Assembly (NCBI GenBank): GCA_029975915.1
Contig: JARKOC010000193.1
Location: forward strand, 1 to 63,825
Source of the DNA: Bryobacteraceae bacterium
Lineage (GTDB): Bacteria; Acidobacteriota; Terriglobia; Bryobacterales; Bryobacteraceae
Reading direction: 5' to 3'
DNA: 63,825 nt
Shown: in pieces, positions 17,645 to 25,864 of the stretch
How positions within the stretch are numbered: the first letter of the stretch is position 1
Layout of the letters: each line of letters begins with the position of its first letter
Position numbers and translations under genes: made by a program
The notes under the pieces: generated by a model
Database searches by the model: none
The model's input: the letters and a program-made list of their open reading frames with translations, nothing else
Told to the model about the DNA's origin: nothing

Positions 17645-19161
17645 TGGATCAGTGAGCTTTCCTCTCCTGCGGTCTGCGGCGGCGGCAGCAACGGCGTGCC
17701 GGATTGCGATTGCTGGCCGTTCGCTGTGGTCTTGCGCGGATCGGTGTCGAACGTCAGGCCGAGCGAATCGGCCCGGGCATTGTCGGCGGCGATTTGGCGA
17801 TCGACGTCTTCCTCGTCGTAGCCCATCTCGTTGACGACCGCGCCGCGCGGCTTGAAACCCGCCCGAACGGCCGTAACCTCGGCCTTCATGTCTTTGAGTG
17901 GATCGACCCAGTCCCAAGACGGCGGCCGCCACTCGACATCCAAGTAAAGATGCCGGTTGCGCGCGTAATCCCGCGCCGGGATCTCGCCGGCCAGCACCGC
18001 CGCCTCAATCCAGGCCCGCCACACCGGGCGGCAAAACTGAAAGACCATCACCTGGTGCTGGAACTGCTCGCATCGCCGCCGGAACTCGAGCAGACCGGCG
18101 CGGATCGAGGAGTAGTTGACCTTTTCGAGATCGCCTGTCAGCTGCTCGTAGGTGATCCCCAGCCCGGCGGCGATCGCGCGCAACTGCACCTTCATGAATT
18201 CCGCATACATCCCGCCCACATCGCCCGGCTCGGTAAACCGCACGTCTTCGCCCGGCAGCAGCTTCACCATCGAGCCAGGCTCAAGACCAGCGAGAGGAAC
18301 GCCGCTGGCATCCTTGGCCGCCTCGCCCGGCTTCGCGCCGATCACCGGATCGTCCGGGTTGTTCTCGATGATGAAGGCGGCAAACATCGCCGCCAGCTTC
18401 TTGCGGACCAGCTCGGCGTCGTCGTACTGGTCCAGTTCATGGAGCTTCACCAGCACCTGCGTGAGCCACGGCTGTCCGCGATGCTGGCCCGGGCGCAACG
18501 GCTTATAGACATGCAGCACGCCATCGGCGGTGACGCGCGTCGTCTCCCCGGCCCGGGCAAACATCAGCTTCTCGCCGGGATGCTCGCGGTAGAGGTGATA
18601 CGCCGCGCGGCGGCCGATCTTGTCGTACTCGATCCCGGCACGGATGACATTGCCGTTGGCCAGATTCTCGTTTCGCGAGGCCGGCAGATGCTCGGCTTCG
18701 AGCACTTGCAGCTGCAGCGGGACACTCAGCCGGTCCTCCGGACGGCGCGGCCGCAGCCGCACGATGCACTCGCCGCCTTCGATCGTCGCCCGACAAATGA
18801 GCGCCTGCAGGCCATAGAAATCGGTGAGCCCCGAGGCATCCGCCTCGTCGGTCCAGCGGAGCCACAACTGCTGCAGCTTCCGCTTCACCGCAGCATCAGG
18901 ATGCTTCGATTGCGGCTTGATCCCGGTGCCGACCGAATTGGCGACGAAGCTGTCAATCGCATTCGCGGCCCAGGCATTGCGGCGCACCATGTCGCGCGAG
19001 CGCGAGCGCAGTGCGTCGCCTCCGCCGCTCACCAGGGCGTTGATGCCGTCGCTCGACGGATTCCATCCCTGCGTGCGGCGCGTCGTCGCGGCAGCTTCGT
19101 AGCCCGCGCTCAGGCGCAGCGCCGGAACCGCCGCCCTGATGAGATTGCGCCAATACCCCAT
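17641..19161 (-). CDS. Portal protein, lambda gpB family
   Basis: A 506-residue dodecameric portal through which DNA is packaged. Family signs: the N-terminal RTQGWNPSSDGINALVSGGGDALRSRSRDMVRRNAWAANAIDSFVANSVGTGI; the middle GMYAEFMKVQLRAIAAGLGITYEQLTGDLEKVNYSSIRAGLLEFRR (a hallmark region of this family); and GIEYDKIGRRAAYHLYREHPGE. Length is close to lambda gpB (533). It lies between the gpW-like protein and the protease. Confidence 0.95.
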   Translation of the reverse strand: MGYWRNLIRAAVPALRLSAGYEAAATTRRTQGWNPSSDGINALVSGGGDALRSRSRDMVRRNAWAANAIDSFVANSVGTGIKPQSKHPDAAVKRKLQQLWLRWTDEADASGLTDFYGLQALICRATIEGGECIVRLRPRRPEDRLSVPLQLQVLEAEHLPASRNENLANGNVIRAGIEYDKIGRRAAYHLYREHPGEKLMFARAGETTRVTADGVLHVYKPLRPGQHRGQPWLTQVLVKLHELDQYDDAELVRKKLAAMFAAFIIENNPDDPVIGAKPGEAAKDASGVPLAGLEPGSMVKLLPGEDVRFTEPGDVGGMYAEFMKVQLRAIAAGLGITYEQLTGDLEKVNYSSIRAGLLEFRRRCEQFQHQVMVFQFCRPVWRAWIEAAVLAGEIPARDYARNRHLYLDVEWRPPSWDWVDPLKDMKAEVTAVRAGFKPRGAVVNEMGYDEEDVDRQIAADNARADSLGLTFDTDPRKTTANGQQSQSGTPLLPPPQTAGEESSLIQ

Positions 19162-19164
19162 CGG

Positions 19165-19374
19165 CTAGAAGCCCTTCTCTGTGAAGACCCGGATCATGCG
19201 CGTGCGCGGCGTCGAAGGATTCGCCGACGCAAGGCCGGCCTTCACTTCGGCGATGGCCTTCTTGATTTCGTCGACGCTGCGGTACTCGACGCTGCGGCCT
19301 TCAAACGAGACGCGGAGCGTGCCGCTCGCCAGCGCCTCCTCCAGCGCTTCGAGTTGTGATTCGGTGTAAGCCAT
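19165..19374 (-). CDS. Head-tail joining protein, gpW-like
   Basis: A 69-residue protein, same size class as lambda gpW (68). It has a helix (ESQLEALEEALASG), a beta hairpin (TLRVSFEGRSVEYRSVDEIKKAI) and a basic tail. It sits between TerL and portal, exactly the lambda position. The start lies just before the TerL stop. gpW fills the portal exit after packaging and is needed for head completion. Confidence 0.85.
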   Translation of the reverse strand: MAYTESQLEALEEALASGTLRVSFEGRSVEYRSVDEIKKAIAEVKAGLASANPSTPRTRMIRVFTEKGF

Positions 19375-21291
19375 CTATCGTTGAATCCAGTTCGAGCGGA
19401 CGACGACACGGCGGATCGGGGGCGGCCCCGACGGCGCCGGCACATCACTGGCAACTCCCGACGCCTCGTCCGTCCTCGCCACGGCGGCCTCAAGCTCTCG
19501 CCAGTGGCGCTCGATGAAACGGTCGATCCCGTAAATGGATGCGGCCGCGCGCGCATACACCCTGGCGTCCAGAGCCTCGTTGCGCGCATTCGCGCCCAGC
19601 ACCCAGTGGCCTTTGATGAAGCTCTCCGACGTCAATTGCCGGAAGTAATCCTCTTCGTACCGAGGGAAATGGCAGTATCCCGCCGGGAACGCCTCGCCGC
19701 TTTCCTCAGTCGGCGGCGCCAGCCGCAGTCGGCTGTACAACTCCGACTTCGCCACCGGCGTGCCCAGCGTCCACAGCCTTGTTCCGCGGCGCTTGCTCGC
19801 GTCCACCGGCGAAGCGCCCAGGATGAGCCTATCCGTCCGCGCCGTGCCCTTCACCGCCACAGCCGTCTTCGGATGCGCGGCGCGCGCGCCAGCCGGACCA
19901 TAGGAGGCCTGCGGATGGGCGCGCACCCAGTCATAGACGATGCGCGGGTTGTAGCCCGAGTCGACACACAACACGCGGATCGGTAGCCGCATCCCATGCA
20001 CATGCGGGAATTCCTCATCGAGCACCGCGTCAAGCTGCCGCCACACCTCGGGCCGAGCGGTATCGCCCATCAGCACCCGGTAATCGACGGACCAGGACTC
20101 CTTCGATCGTCCCCAGGCAACGACTTCCACTTCGATCCGGTTCGGATGGACGTCGGCGCCGGCGGTGAGGAACAGCCCGCCACTCGGCACCGTGCCAAGC
20201 GCGTAATCTTCGCGCCGGTCATACAGCGGTTGCCAGTCGGGCGCCTCGCCACGCTCTTGCCACGATTCGCCCAGCACCAGATTCACGAACGACTTCAAAC
20301 GATCGACGTCCCGTTGCGCTTTCTCCCAGTCGTCGGCCGCGCGGTCCCACCCGTACCAGCCCACCGGGCTGTACAGGCTCGACAGGTGATAGCCGCGCGT
20401 CCGGCCATCGCCCACAGCTTCCGGCCTCCACTCGCCACGCGGCAGCATCGCGGCCTTGTGGTGATTGAAGATCGGCTGCTCGCACCCGATGCAGACATAG
20501 GCGACCTTCTGCGGCTCGCCCTTCGGCCACCGCAGCCGCTCGAACTTCAGCACCTGGAACTCGCCGCAGTGCGGGCACGGCACCCAGAACCGGCGCTGGT
20601 CGCTTTCGGCAAACGCCGCCTCGATCCGGCTCAAGCCAGTGATCAGCGGCGTCGAAACCATGAAGACCTTCCGCCGCGCGAAGGTCCTGGTGCGCGCGAA
20701 GGCCAGGTTGATGGGATCGCCCTCGCCGTCGACATCGCCCGGATAAGCGTCCACCTCATCCAGAAACAAATACCGTACGGCCATTGAGCGCAGCCCCACG
20801 GCGGAGTTGGCGCCGGTCATCACCAGCACGCCGCCCGGAAACTCCTTCGACAGCACGGTGTTGCCGGAGTCGCGCGAGCGTGGGCTTTTGACTAATTCCC
20901 GGAGTGCGCCCGATTCCTCGATCAGCGGGTCGATGCGCTGCTTCGAGTTGCGCTTTGCCATCTCGACCGTTGGCTGGACGACCATCATCGGCCCAGGCGA
21001 CTTGTGGATAATGTAGCCAATCCAGTTGTTTCCGCACTCCGAGCCCCCGATTTGTGAGCCCTTCATGAAGACCACACGCTCGACTGGCGACAATGGCGAC
21101 AGGCCGTCCATGATTTCGCGCAGATATGGAGTCCGGTCGGTTCGCCATGGTCCTGGCTCTGCGGCGGCCTTGCCGGAGAGCCGCCGGTGCTGGTCAGCCC
21201 ACTCCGACACGGTGAGCAACGGATCCGGCCGGAGTCCCGAGTCGAAGGCTTCGTTGTAGACGTCAGTCGCGGTCTGCGCCAGCGAGTTCAT
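19375..21291 (-). CDS. Terminase large subunit, gpA family
   Basis: A 638-residue packaging motor and nuclease. N-terminal ATPase: LTVSEWADQHRRLSGKAAAEPGPWRT, then a Walker-A-like region VVFMKGSQIGGSECGNNWIGY (GG rather than GK), and a Walker B region RYLFLDEVDAYPGDVDGEGD near residues 160-180. A CxxC...CxxC pair (CPHCGEF and CIGCEQ) lies at about 235-265. The C-terminal nuclease domain includes LTAGADVHPNRIEVEVVAWG. The ATG at 21291 is chosen because AAAGG lies about 6 bases upstream; an adjacent TTG at 21294 would add one residue. The start overlaps the TerS end by about 29 bases. Confidence 0.95.
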   Translation of the reverse strand: MNSLAQTATDVYNEAFDSGLRPDPLLTVSEWADQHRRLSGKAAAEPGPWRTDRTPYLREIMDGLSPLSPVERVVFMKGSQIGGSECGNNWIGYIIHKSPGPMMVVQPTVEMAKRNSKQRIDPLIEESGALRELVKSPRSRDSGNTVLSKEFPGGVLVMTGANSAVGLRSMAVRYLFLDEVDAYPGDVDGEGDPINLAFARTRTFARRKVFMVSTPLITGLSRIEAAFAESDQRRFWVPCPHCGEFQVLKFERLRWPKGEPQKVAYVCIGCEQPIFNHHKAAMLPRGEWRPEAVGDGRTRGYHLSSLYSPVGWYGWDRAADDWEKAQRDVDRLKSFVNLVLGESWQERGEAPDWQPLYDRREDYALGTVPSGGLFLTAGADVHPNRIEVEVVAWGRSKESWSVDYRVLMGDTARPEVWRQLDAVLDEEFPHVHGMRLPIRVLCVDSGYNPRIVYDWVRAHPQASYGPAGARAAHPKTAVAVKGTARTDRLILGASPVDASKRRGTRLWTLGTPVAKSELYSRLRLAPPTEESGEAFPAGYCHFPRYEEDYFRQLTSESFIKGHWVLGANARNEALDARVYARAAASIYGIDRFIERHWRELEAAVARTDEASGVASDVPAPSGPPPIRRVVVRSNWIQR

Positions 21292-21787
21292 CAAGCGCCT
21301 TTCGAATCTCCACGGTCAGCATCTGGTGCACGTTGTCGGCGTCGGTTTCGGCGGCAAGCGTCGCCGCCAACCGGTCGGGAATGTTCAGCAAGCTGTCCCG
21401 AACAGTGCGCGCCTTGGTGAACGCAGCAATCTGCACCTCATCGCGGCTCACCAGCTTCGCCGACTTCTCTTCGAACTCGATCTTCGCCAGCCGCGCCAGG
21501 TAGCTCTCCCGGATGGCACGTGCCCGGAAGTAATCAAGGCCGCCGGCGCCGCCCGGATCACTTCGTGGCGGCTCGACATAGGGAACCACCGGCGCGACAA
21601 TCGCCGGCGCCGGGGAACGTCGTTTCTGCCCTGGCCGCGTCTTGGCGCTCCAGTCGGCATCGGCGCGCTCGGAATCAATCGAGCCGTCCGCGGTCGTCGC
21701 AATCCGGCCCGACTTGATCGCTTTCTGGACCGCCGCCAGGCTCACGCCGCGATGTTTGGCGTACGCACGAAGACTCAGCAGCGCCAT
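21263..21787 (-). CDS. Terminase small subunit, Nu1-like
   Basis: A 174-residue DNA-recognition subunit. Residues 1-50 form a winged-helix or helix-turn-helix type domain (LRAYAKHRGVSLAAVQKAIKSGRI). The middle is proline-rich, and the C-terminal helices (ARAIRESYLARLAKIEFEEKSAKLVSRDEVQIAAFTKARTVRDSLLNIPDRL) resemble the Nu1/DNA-packaging small-subunit family. It overlaps the TerL start and heads the packaging/head operon. Confidence 0.87.
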   Translation of the reverse strand: MALLSLRAYAKHRGVSLAAVQKAIKSGRIATTADGSIDSERADADWSAKTRPGQKRRSPAPAIVAPVVPYVEPPRSDPGGAGGLDYFRARAIRESYLARLAKIEFEEKSAKLVSRDEVQIAAFTKARTVRDSLLNIPDRLAATLAAETDADNVHQMLTVEIRKALDELAGADRD

Positions 21788-21859
21788 TGAAGATTCTTTG
21801 CGGCCTTTCGATCATTCCAGTTGCTTCTAATCGGAACCGGAGTGATGAATGGGTTCGCC

Positions 21860-22099
21860 ATGAGGACCACCAAAGCCAAACAAACTGCCGCCGCCTGCTA
21901 CGCCGAGCGCCATGCCGAGTGCCACGACCTCCTCAAACGCATCGCCAAACGCCTCGACGAGCACAAACGCCACCAGGCCTCCGAGCCAGCCAACTGGGGC
22001 TACGATGGCGACCTCGGCCACGTCAGCCAGGAGCTCGCCTACGTGCTTGCCGCCCTGGGCGACCGCAGCGCCGTCGATGCGAAAGGACTGGACTACTGA
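21860..22099 (+). CDS. Small phage protein of unknown function
   Basis: A 79-residue protein opening a short plus-strand cluster that diverges from the terminase genes. It is helical and charged (CYAERHAECHDLLKRIAKRLDEHKRHQ), followed by NWGYDGDLGHVSQELAYVLAALGDRS. The conserved-looking NWGxxGDLGHV segment suggests a genuine family, but I do not recognise a function. An alternative ATG at 21845 would add five residues. Confidence 0.65.
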   Translation: MRTTKAKQTAAACYAERHAECHDLLKRIAKRLDEHKRHQASEPANWGYDGDLGHVSQELAYVLAALGDRSAVDAKGLDY

Positions 22100-22101
22100 C
22101 G

Positions 22102-22329
22102 ATGACACGCGAGGAACTCGTCACCTGGGCCACACAGAACGGCTGGAAGCTCGACCGCTGGGGCCATCTTCAGAAGGAGTTCGACAACGGCACGCTTCGC
22201 CTGAAGCTCAGCCGCATCGCCGCACGGTACGAGCAGGCCACACCTTTCGGATGGGTGAGGCTCCACAGCGGCTATTACAAGGACTTGCACATCACCGCCG
22301 ACGGTAAACTCGCCGGCATGAATCGATAG
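22102..22329 (+). CDS. Small phage protein of unknown function
   Basis: A 75-residue protein starting two bases after the preceding stop, so probably co-translated. MTREELVTWATQNGWKLDRW and the following basic beta-type segments suggest a small helix-then-sheet fold, possibly nucleic-acid binding. No motif allows a functional call. The usable start at 22102 is preferred over a much longer open frame that would overlap the upstream gene. Confidence 0.65.
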   Translation: MTREELVTWATQNGWKLDRWGHLQKEFDNGTLRLKLSRIAARYEQATPFGWVRLHSGYYKDLHITADGKLAGMNR

Positions 22330-22343
22330 AAAGGGCAATCCCA

Positions 22344-22907
22344 ATGACTACATTCACACTCGACAACGACAACGCCATCACGGCGTTTGCCGAATACGAA
22401 GATGCTCTGAACCACCGCGTTGGCGCGACCGACGCGGCCTTCACCAGCGAGAAGGAACTGGCCAAGCTCTCCGCCGACTGGCCGATGTCGCGCTTCGCCG
22501 ACGTCTGGAATGAGTTCGCCGGCGTCGTGCCCTTCGACGATCTGAAGCCGGTGAAGAAGTTCACCGACCGCAAGACCGCCGTCGCCCGGATCTGGCGAGC
22601 TATCCAGGCCCTGACGCCAGCACCCGCGCGCCACGCGGCCCCTGTCGCGTCGAAGCCTGCGAAGGCGACCAAACAGGCCACCAAGCCGGAGGCGACGCCC
22701 ACGGCGCGCGAAGGCAGCAAGAAGGCCATCGTCCTCGACCTGCTCCGCCGCGCTGAAGGCGCCACGCTCGCCGAGATCCAATCGGCCACGGGCTGGCAAC
22801 CGCACTCCGTCCGCGGCTTCATCTCCGGCGCCATCACCAAGAAGATGGGCCTCAACGTCACGAGCGCCAAGCGTGAAGACGGTCATCGGGTCTATCAGAT
22901 CAGCTAA
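22344..22907 (+). CDS. DUF3489-type protein
   Basis: A 187-residue protein. The N-terminal part (1-90) is a small alpha/beta segment ending DRKTAVARIWRAIQALTP. A Lys/Ala/Pro linker (about 92-125) follows. The C-terminal domain (126-187: REGSKKAIVLDLLRRAEGATLAEIQSATGWQPHSVRGFISGAITKKMGLNV) is the winged-helix DUF3489 pattern, common in prophages and mobile islands. The domain looks DNA-binding, so a regulatory role is likely but unproven. Confidence 0.82.
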   Translation: MTTFTLDNDNAITAFAEYEDALNHRVGATDAAFTSEKELAKLSADWPMSRFADVWNEFAGVVPFDDLKPVKKFTDRKTAVARIWRAIQALTPAPARHAAPVASKPAKATKQATKPEATPTAREGSKKAIVLDLLRRAEGATLAEIQSATGWQPHSVRGFISGAITKKMGLNVTSAKREDGHRVYQIS

Positions 22908-22920
22908 GAGGCACCCGCAC

Positions 22921-23235
22921 ATGACGCGCCCAGTCCGCCACGCCCGCAACTACGCCTACACCCAGCCCGGAGTCGCCTTTCGGATCCATCCCACGCGGAT
23001 GGACCGGTTCCCAGGCGCTCTGGGCACAGTGGTGAACAAGATCATCCGCACCAAGTCCGACATCTTCCAGGAATTGCGCCGCCGACAGCTCGAAGATGAG
23101 GCCATCGATTCGGCCTACTTGTGGCTCTCGGACGCTTACCCCGGCTTCTACTTCGGCTTCATCGGCCCCGATGCCGACGGCTGGCTCCAGTACGGGTGGA
23201 TCCCCGACGGCCAACCCCAACACGGCTGCGGATGA
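22921..23235 (+). CDS. Hypothetical phage protein
   Basis: A 104-residue protein at the end of the plus-strand cluster. Start ATG 22921 has AGAGG about 9 bases upstream. It has an N-terminal basic segment (RPVRHARNYAYTQPG), a helix (NKIIRTKSDIFQELRRRQLEDEAIDSAYLWLSDA) and an aromatic/glycine-rich end (FYFGFIGPDADGWLQYGWIPDG). Not recognised. Confidence 0.6.
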   Translation: MTRPVRHARNYAYTQPGVAFRIHPTRMDRFPGALGTVVNKIIRTKSDIFQELRRRQLEDEAIDSAYLWLSDAYPGFYFGFIGPDADGWLQYGWIPDGQPQHGCG

Positions 23236-23280
23236 CAATCCGCATCCTTCATCACCGCCGGCCACATCAGCCGGCGGTTC

Positions 23281-23550
23281 TTAGCTTCGGGGGCCTTCCC
23301 GAGACGAGCGACCCCGCAGTTCAGCTGCCAAGTCATCGATCCTGCCATGCACCCGCTCATCCCTCAGCACGGCCTCGGCCTGGCGCTCGTACGTACCGTT
23401 GATTTTAAGGAACAGCCTGTGTTCCATTTCCGCGATCTCCCGCCGCACGTCGGCCAGAAGCGCCCTGTTTTGCAGGCTCACGTAAGTGGCCACCAAGCCG
23501 GAGATCAGCCCGATGGCCGGCACGATCATCTTGAGCAGGGTTTCATTCAC
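23281..23550 (-). CDS. Small membrane protein, holin-like candidate
   Basis: An 89-residue protein. Residues 8-28 (MIVPAIGLISGLVATYVSLQ) form one transmembrane segment. The remainder is a charged coiled-coil (LLADVRREIAEMEHRLFLKINGTYERQAEAVL). One membrane helix plus a coiled tail is compatible with a small holin or a membrane-anchored phage accessory protein. There is no adjacent endolysin, so lysis function is only a possibility. ATGA overlap with the upstream gene. Confidence 0.6.
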   Translation of the reverse strand: MNETLLKMIVPAIGLISGLVATYVSLQNRALLADVRREIAEMEHRLFLKINGTYERQAEAVLRDERVHGRIDDLAAELRGRSSREGPRS

Positions 23551-23795
23551 TGGGGTTTCTCGCGCATTAGGATTCGCAGTTCCTGGGACCAGTCGGCCAA
23601 GGCCAGCACGAGTCCTTCGACGTCAGGGTGGCCAGCGCGAAGCTGGGCCTCGATGTTCGCGAGTTCACCGTGGCACCGCTCGACTTCATGCTGCCACTGG
23701 CTTTCGCTCAGCGGTGATCTCGTCGAAGCTCCGGCCGTCGCCTTCGAGCACCGCGGAATTTCCGCAGTGGTCCTGGTATCGCTGGACGATGACAT
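23547..23795 (-). CDS. Small phage protein, start uncertain
   Basis: The convincing part is the C-terminal 50 residues (ESQWQHEVERCHGELANIEA...DVEGLVLALADWSQELRIL), a helical charged segment. The ATG at 23795 would place 30 low-complexity residues inside the overlapping methyltransferase gene. A CTG at 23711, near the methyltransferase stop, may be closer to the true start. The end couples to the membrane-protein gene through an ATGA overlap. Function unknown. Confidence 0.5.
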   Translation of the reverse strand: MSSSSDTRTTAEIPRCSKATAGASTRSPLSESQWQHEVERCHGELANIEAQLRAGHPDVEGLVLALADWSQELRILMREKPQ

Positions 23796-24945
23796 CGCAG
23801 TATTTGGGATCGAGTTCGATCAGCCGAGCCTGGCGGCCGGCGCGCTCGCAAGCGATCAGCGTGGAGCCCGATCCACCAAACGGATCCAGCACCGTGTCTC
23901 GGCTCTTGCTGGAGTTTCGGATCGCGCGCTCCACCAGTTCGACGGGCTTCATCGTCGGATGCAGGTCGTTGACAGCGGGCTTCTTCACGAACCACACATC
24001 ACCCTGGTCGCGCGCGCCGCACCAGAAGTGATCCGAGCCTTCCTTCCAGCCGTAAAGCATCGGCTCGTACTGCCGCTGGTAATCGGCGCGGCCCATCGTG
24101 AAAGTGTTCTTGGCCCAGATGACGAAGGTCGACCAGTGGCCGCCGGAGTCGCGAAATGCCTTCTGCAGTGTGTGCAACTCCGAGGACGACATGCAGATGT
24201 AGATGGCGCCCTTGGTGACGGTCAGGATGTTCGCGCAGGCGTCGCGGAGGAACTGCTCGAAACCGTCACCCAGATTGTCATTGGCAATCTTGCGCTGCGA
24301 CTTCCCGCGCAGCTTGTCCTTCATCGTCGCGCCGTAGTTCACATTGTACGGAGGGTCGCAAAAGGTCATGTCAGCGAGGCCGCCAGCCAGAACCTTCTCA
24401 ACAGATTCAATCTGCGTCGAGTCGCCACACAACAGCCGGTGGTCGCCCAGGAGCCACACGTCGCCGGGCACAGTGACGGCAGTCTCCGGCGCTTCCGGAA
24501 CCGCATTTTCATCGGTCTTGCCGGCGGCCGCTTCCCCAGGCTCGGCCAGCAGCGCCTCGATCTCTTCATCGTCAAAACCAAGGAGGCCGATGTCGAAGTC
24601 GTCCTCGCGCAGCGCATCCAATTCGACGCGCAGCATCGCTTCATCCCACCCTGCATTCAGAGCTAGGCGGTTGTCTGCCAAAACGAGCGCACGTCGTTGC
24701 GTCTCGTTCAGATGATCCAGGACGATGACCGGGACTTCGGTCATCCCCAGTTTTCGGGCGGCCTGCAGGCGGGCGTGGCCAGCGATGAGGATCCCATCGG
24801 CTCCGGCGAGGATTGGGTTGGTCCACCCAAACTCGGCGATGGACGCCGCGATCTGGGCTACCTGTTCGTCGCTATGCGTGCGCGCATTCCGTGCGAAAGG
24901 GATGAGCCTCTCGACTGGCCACTGCACCACCTGCAGGTCCGTCAT
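23686..24945 (-). CDS. ParB-like domain fused to DNA methyltransferase (DPPY type)
   Basis: A 419-residue fusion. Residues 1-110 form a ParB/Srx-like domain (VERLIPFARNARTHSDEQVAQIAASIAEFGWTNPILAGADGILIAGHARLQAARKLG). Residues about 165-400 form a beta-class amino-methyltransferase: the catalytic DPPYN (motif IV) comes before LDPFGGSGSTLIACERAG (motif I, SAM binding). DPPY suggests N6-adenine methylation, though N4-cytosine cannot be excluded. It lies beside a second fusion of the same design and overlaps the next gene upstream (ATGA). Phages use such enzymes to protect DNA from host restriction. No restriction partner is present. Confidence 0.9.
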   Translation of the reverse strand: MTDLQVVQWPVERLIPFARNARTHSDEQVAQIAASIAEFGWTNPILAGADGILIAGHARLQAARKLGMTEVPVIVLDHLNETQRRALVLADNRLALNAGWDEAMLRVELDALREDDFDIGLLGFDDEEIEALLAEPGEAAAGKTDENAVPEAPETAVTVPGDVWLLGDHRLLCGDSTQIESVEKVLAGGLADMTFCDPPYNVNYGATMKDKLRGKSQRKIANDNLGDGFEQFLRDACANILTVTKGAIYICMSSSELHTLQKAFRDSGGHWSTFVIWAKNTFTMGRADYQRQYEPMLYGWKEGSDHFWCGARDQGDVWFVKKPAVNDLHPTMKPVELVERAIRNSSKSRDTVLDPFGGSGSTLIACERAGRQARLIELDPKYCDVIVQRYQDHCGNSAVLEGDGRSFDEITAERKPVAA

Positions 24946-25217
24946 GCTTTCCCCGGCTGAGCCGACTTCTTGAACAGACCAAGTTCGTTGTTGAGGTCGA
25001 CGACCCTGCTGATCATCGGCACAACGACGGCCACAAGCCGTTCAAAGCTGAACGACCGCGACAGTTCATCGGAGGCGTCGTAGGCCTGCTGAATGACGTC
25101 GAGAACCAGGTCAAGCTTCTTGCGGCCCTGCCCGGGCAAGGGGATGGCGTCCTCGACGGCTTTCACGGCCGCGAGGATGAGCGGCAGCAATCGGAGCACG
25201 AGCATGATGTTTTTCAT
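24942..25217 (-). CDS. Small hydrophobic phage protein
   Basis: A 91-residue protein. Start ATG 25217 is chosen because AAAGG sits about 8 bases upstream. The N-terminal hydrophobic helix (MKNIMLVLRLLPLILAAVKAVEDAIPLPG) is followed by amphipathic helices (KKLDLVLDVIQQAYD, FERLVAVVVPMISRVVDLNNELG). It could be membrane-associated. Similar small proteins in other phages are annotated only as hypothetical. ATGA overlap with the downstream methyltransferase. Confidence 0.65.
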   Translation of the reverse strand: MKNIMLVLRLLPLILAAVKAVEDAIPLPGQGRKKLDLVLDVIQQAYDASDELSRSFSFERLVAVVVPMISRVVDLNNELGLFKKSAQPGKA

Positions 25218-25304
25218 GAGGGCAACCTTTCTGCGGAAAAAGGCCGGGGCGGCCAGCTGAGAGAGCACGGCCGCCCCGGTTCGGAGGAGGAAAGTGGTTG
25301 TGGA

Positions 25305-25763
25305 CTACGCCTTCTTGGTCAGCGCCTCGGCGACCGCCGCGGCCACCGTCGCGCCGATGGCTTTGAGCGAGGTGTCGTCGATGGTCATCGTCCGCGCCAG
25401 CATCGTGTCCGCGGCCCCACTCTGAATGGGATTCCATTGGGCATCGATGGCGATGTCGGAGTGGCGCACGGCCTGCTTGCCGACCATGTTGGCCGTCTCG
25501 ACCGCATTCTGCAGCGCCTGGTTGGCGATCACCTGGCGCTGGTTGTCGAACTGCTGCGCGTCGGAGACGAGCTTGTCGACGATCGAGCGGTTGCGCTTGA
25601 TCGACTCGAGCGACTCCTGTTGGTACTCGTCGTAGGTCCGCTTGATGTTTGCGAACAGGACATTGCCGTAACCGGCGTTGACCTGGCTTTGGTTCTTGAA
25701 GAACTCATCCGAGCCGGTTTCAAATTCCCGCTCGGCCTGGTTCGGCGTGGCGACTTCGGGCAT
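25305..25763 (-). CDS. Hypothetical phage protein, coiled-coil
   Basis: A 152-residue acidic helical protein. AGGAGAG lies about 7 bases before ATG 25763. Features: NQAEREFETGSDEFFKNQSQVNAGYGNVL, then a long helix with QQESLESIKRNRSIVDKLVSDAQQFDNQRQVIANQALQNAVETAN, and an alanine-rich end. The pattern suggests a multimeric structural or internal virion protein, but I do not recognise a family. Confidence 0.65.
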   Translation of the reverse strand: MPEVATPNQAEREFETGSDEFFKNQSQVNAGYGNVLFANIKRTYDEYQQESLESIKRNRSIVDKLVSDAQQFDNQRQVIANQALQNAVETANMVGKQAVRHSDIAIDAQWNPIQSGAADTMLARTMTIDDTSLKAIGATVAAAVAEALTKKA

Positions 25764-25864
25764 GGGGACTCTCCTTTTCATCTGATTGGGATTGGAACTG
25801 CAATTCAGGAAGCCCTGCGGCTCCCGTTGGGCGGCGCCGGAGCATACTGCTGGACCCCGGGTGC

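Noticed and set aside
14792..17821. 1009-codon plus-strand open frame opposite capsid and protease genes
   Set aside because: It runs antisense across three clearly recognised head genes and has shadow-like composition.
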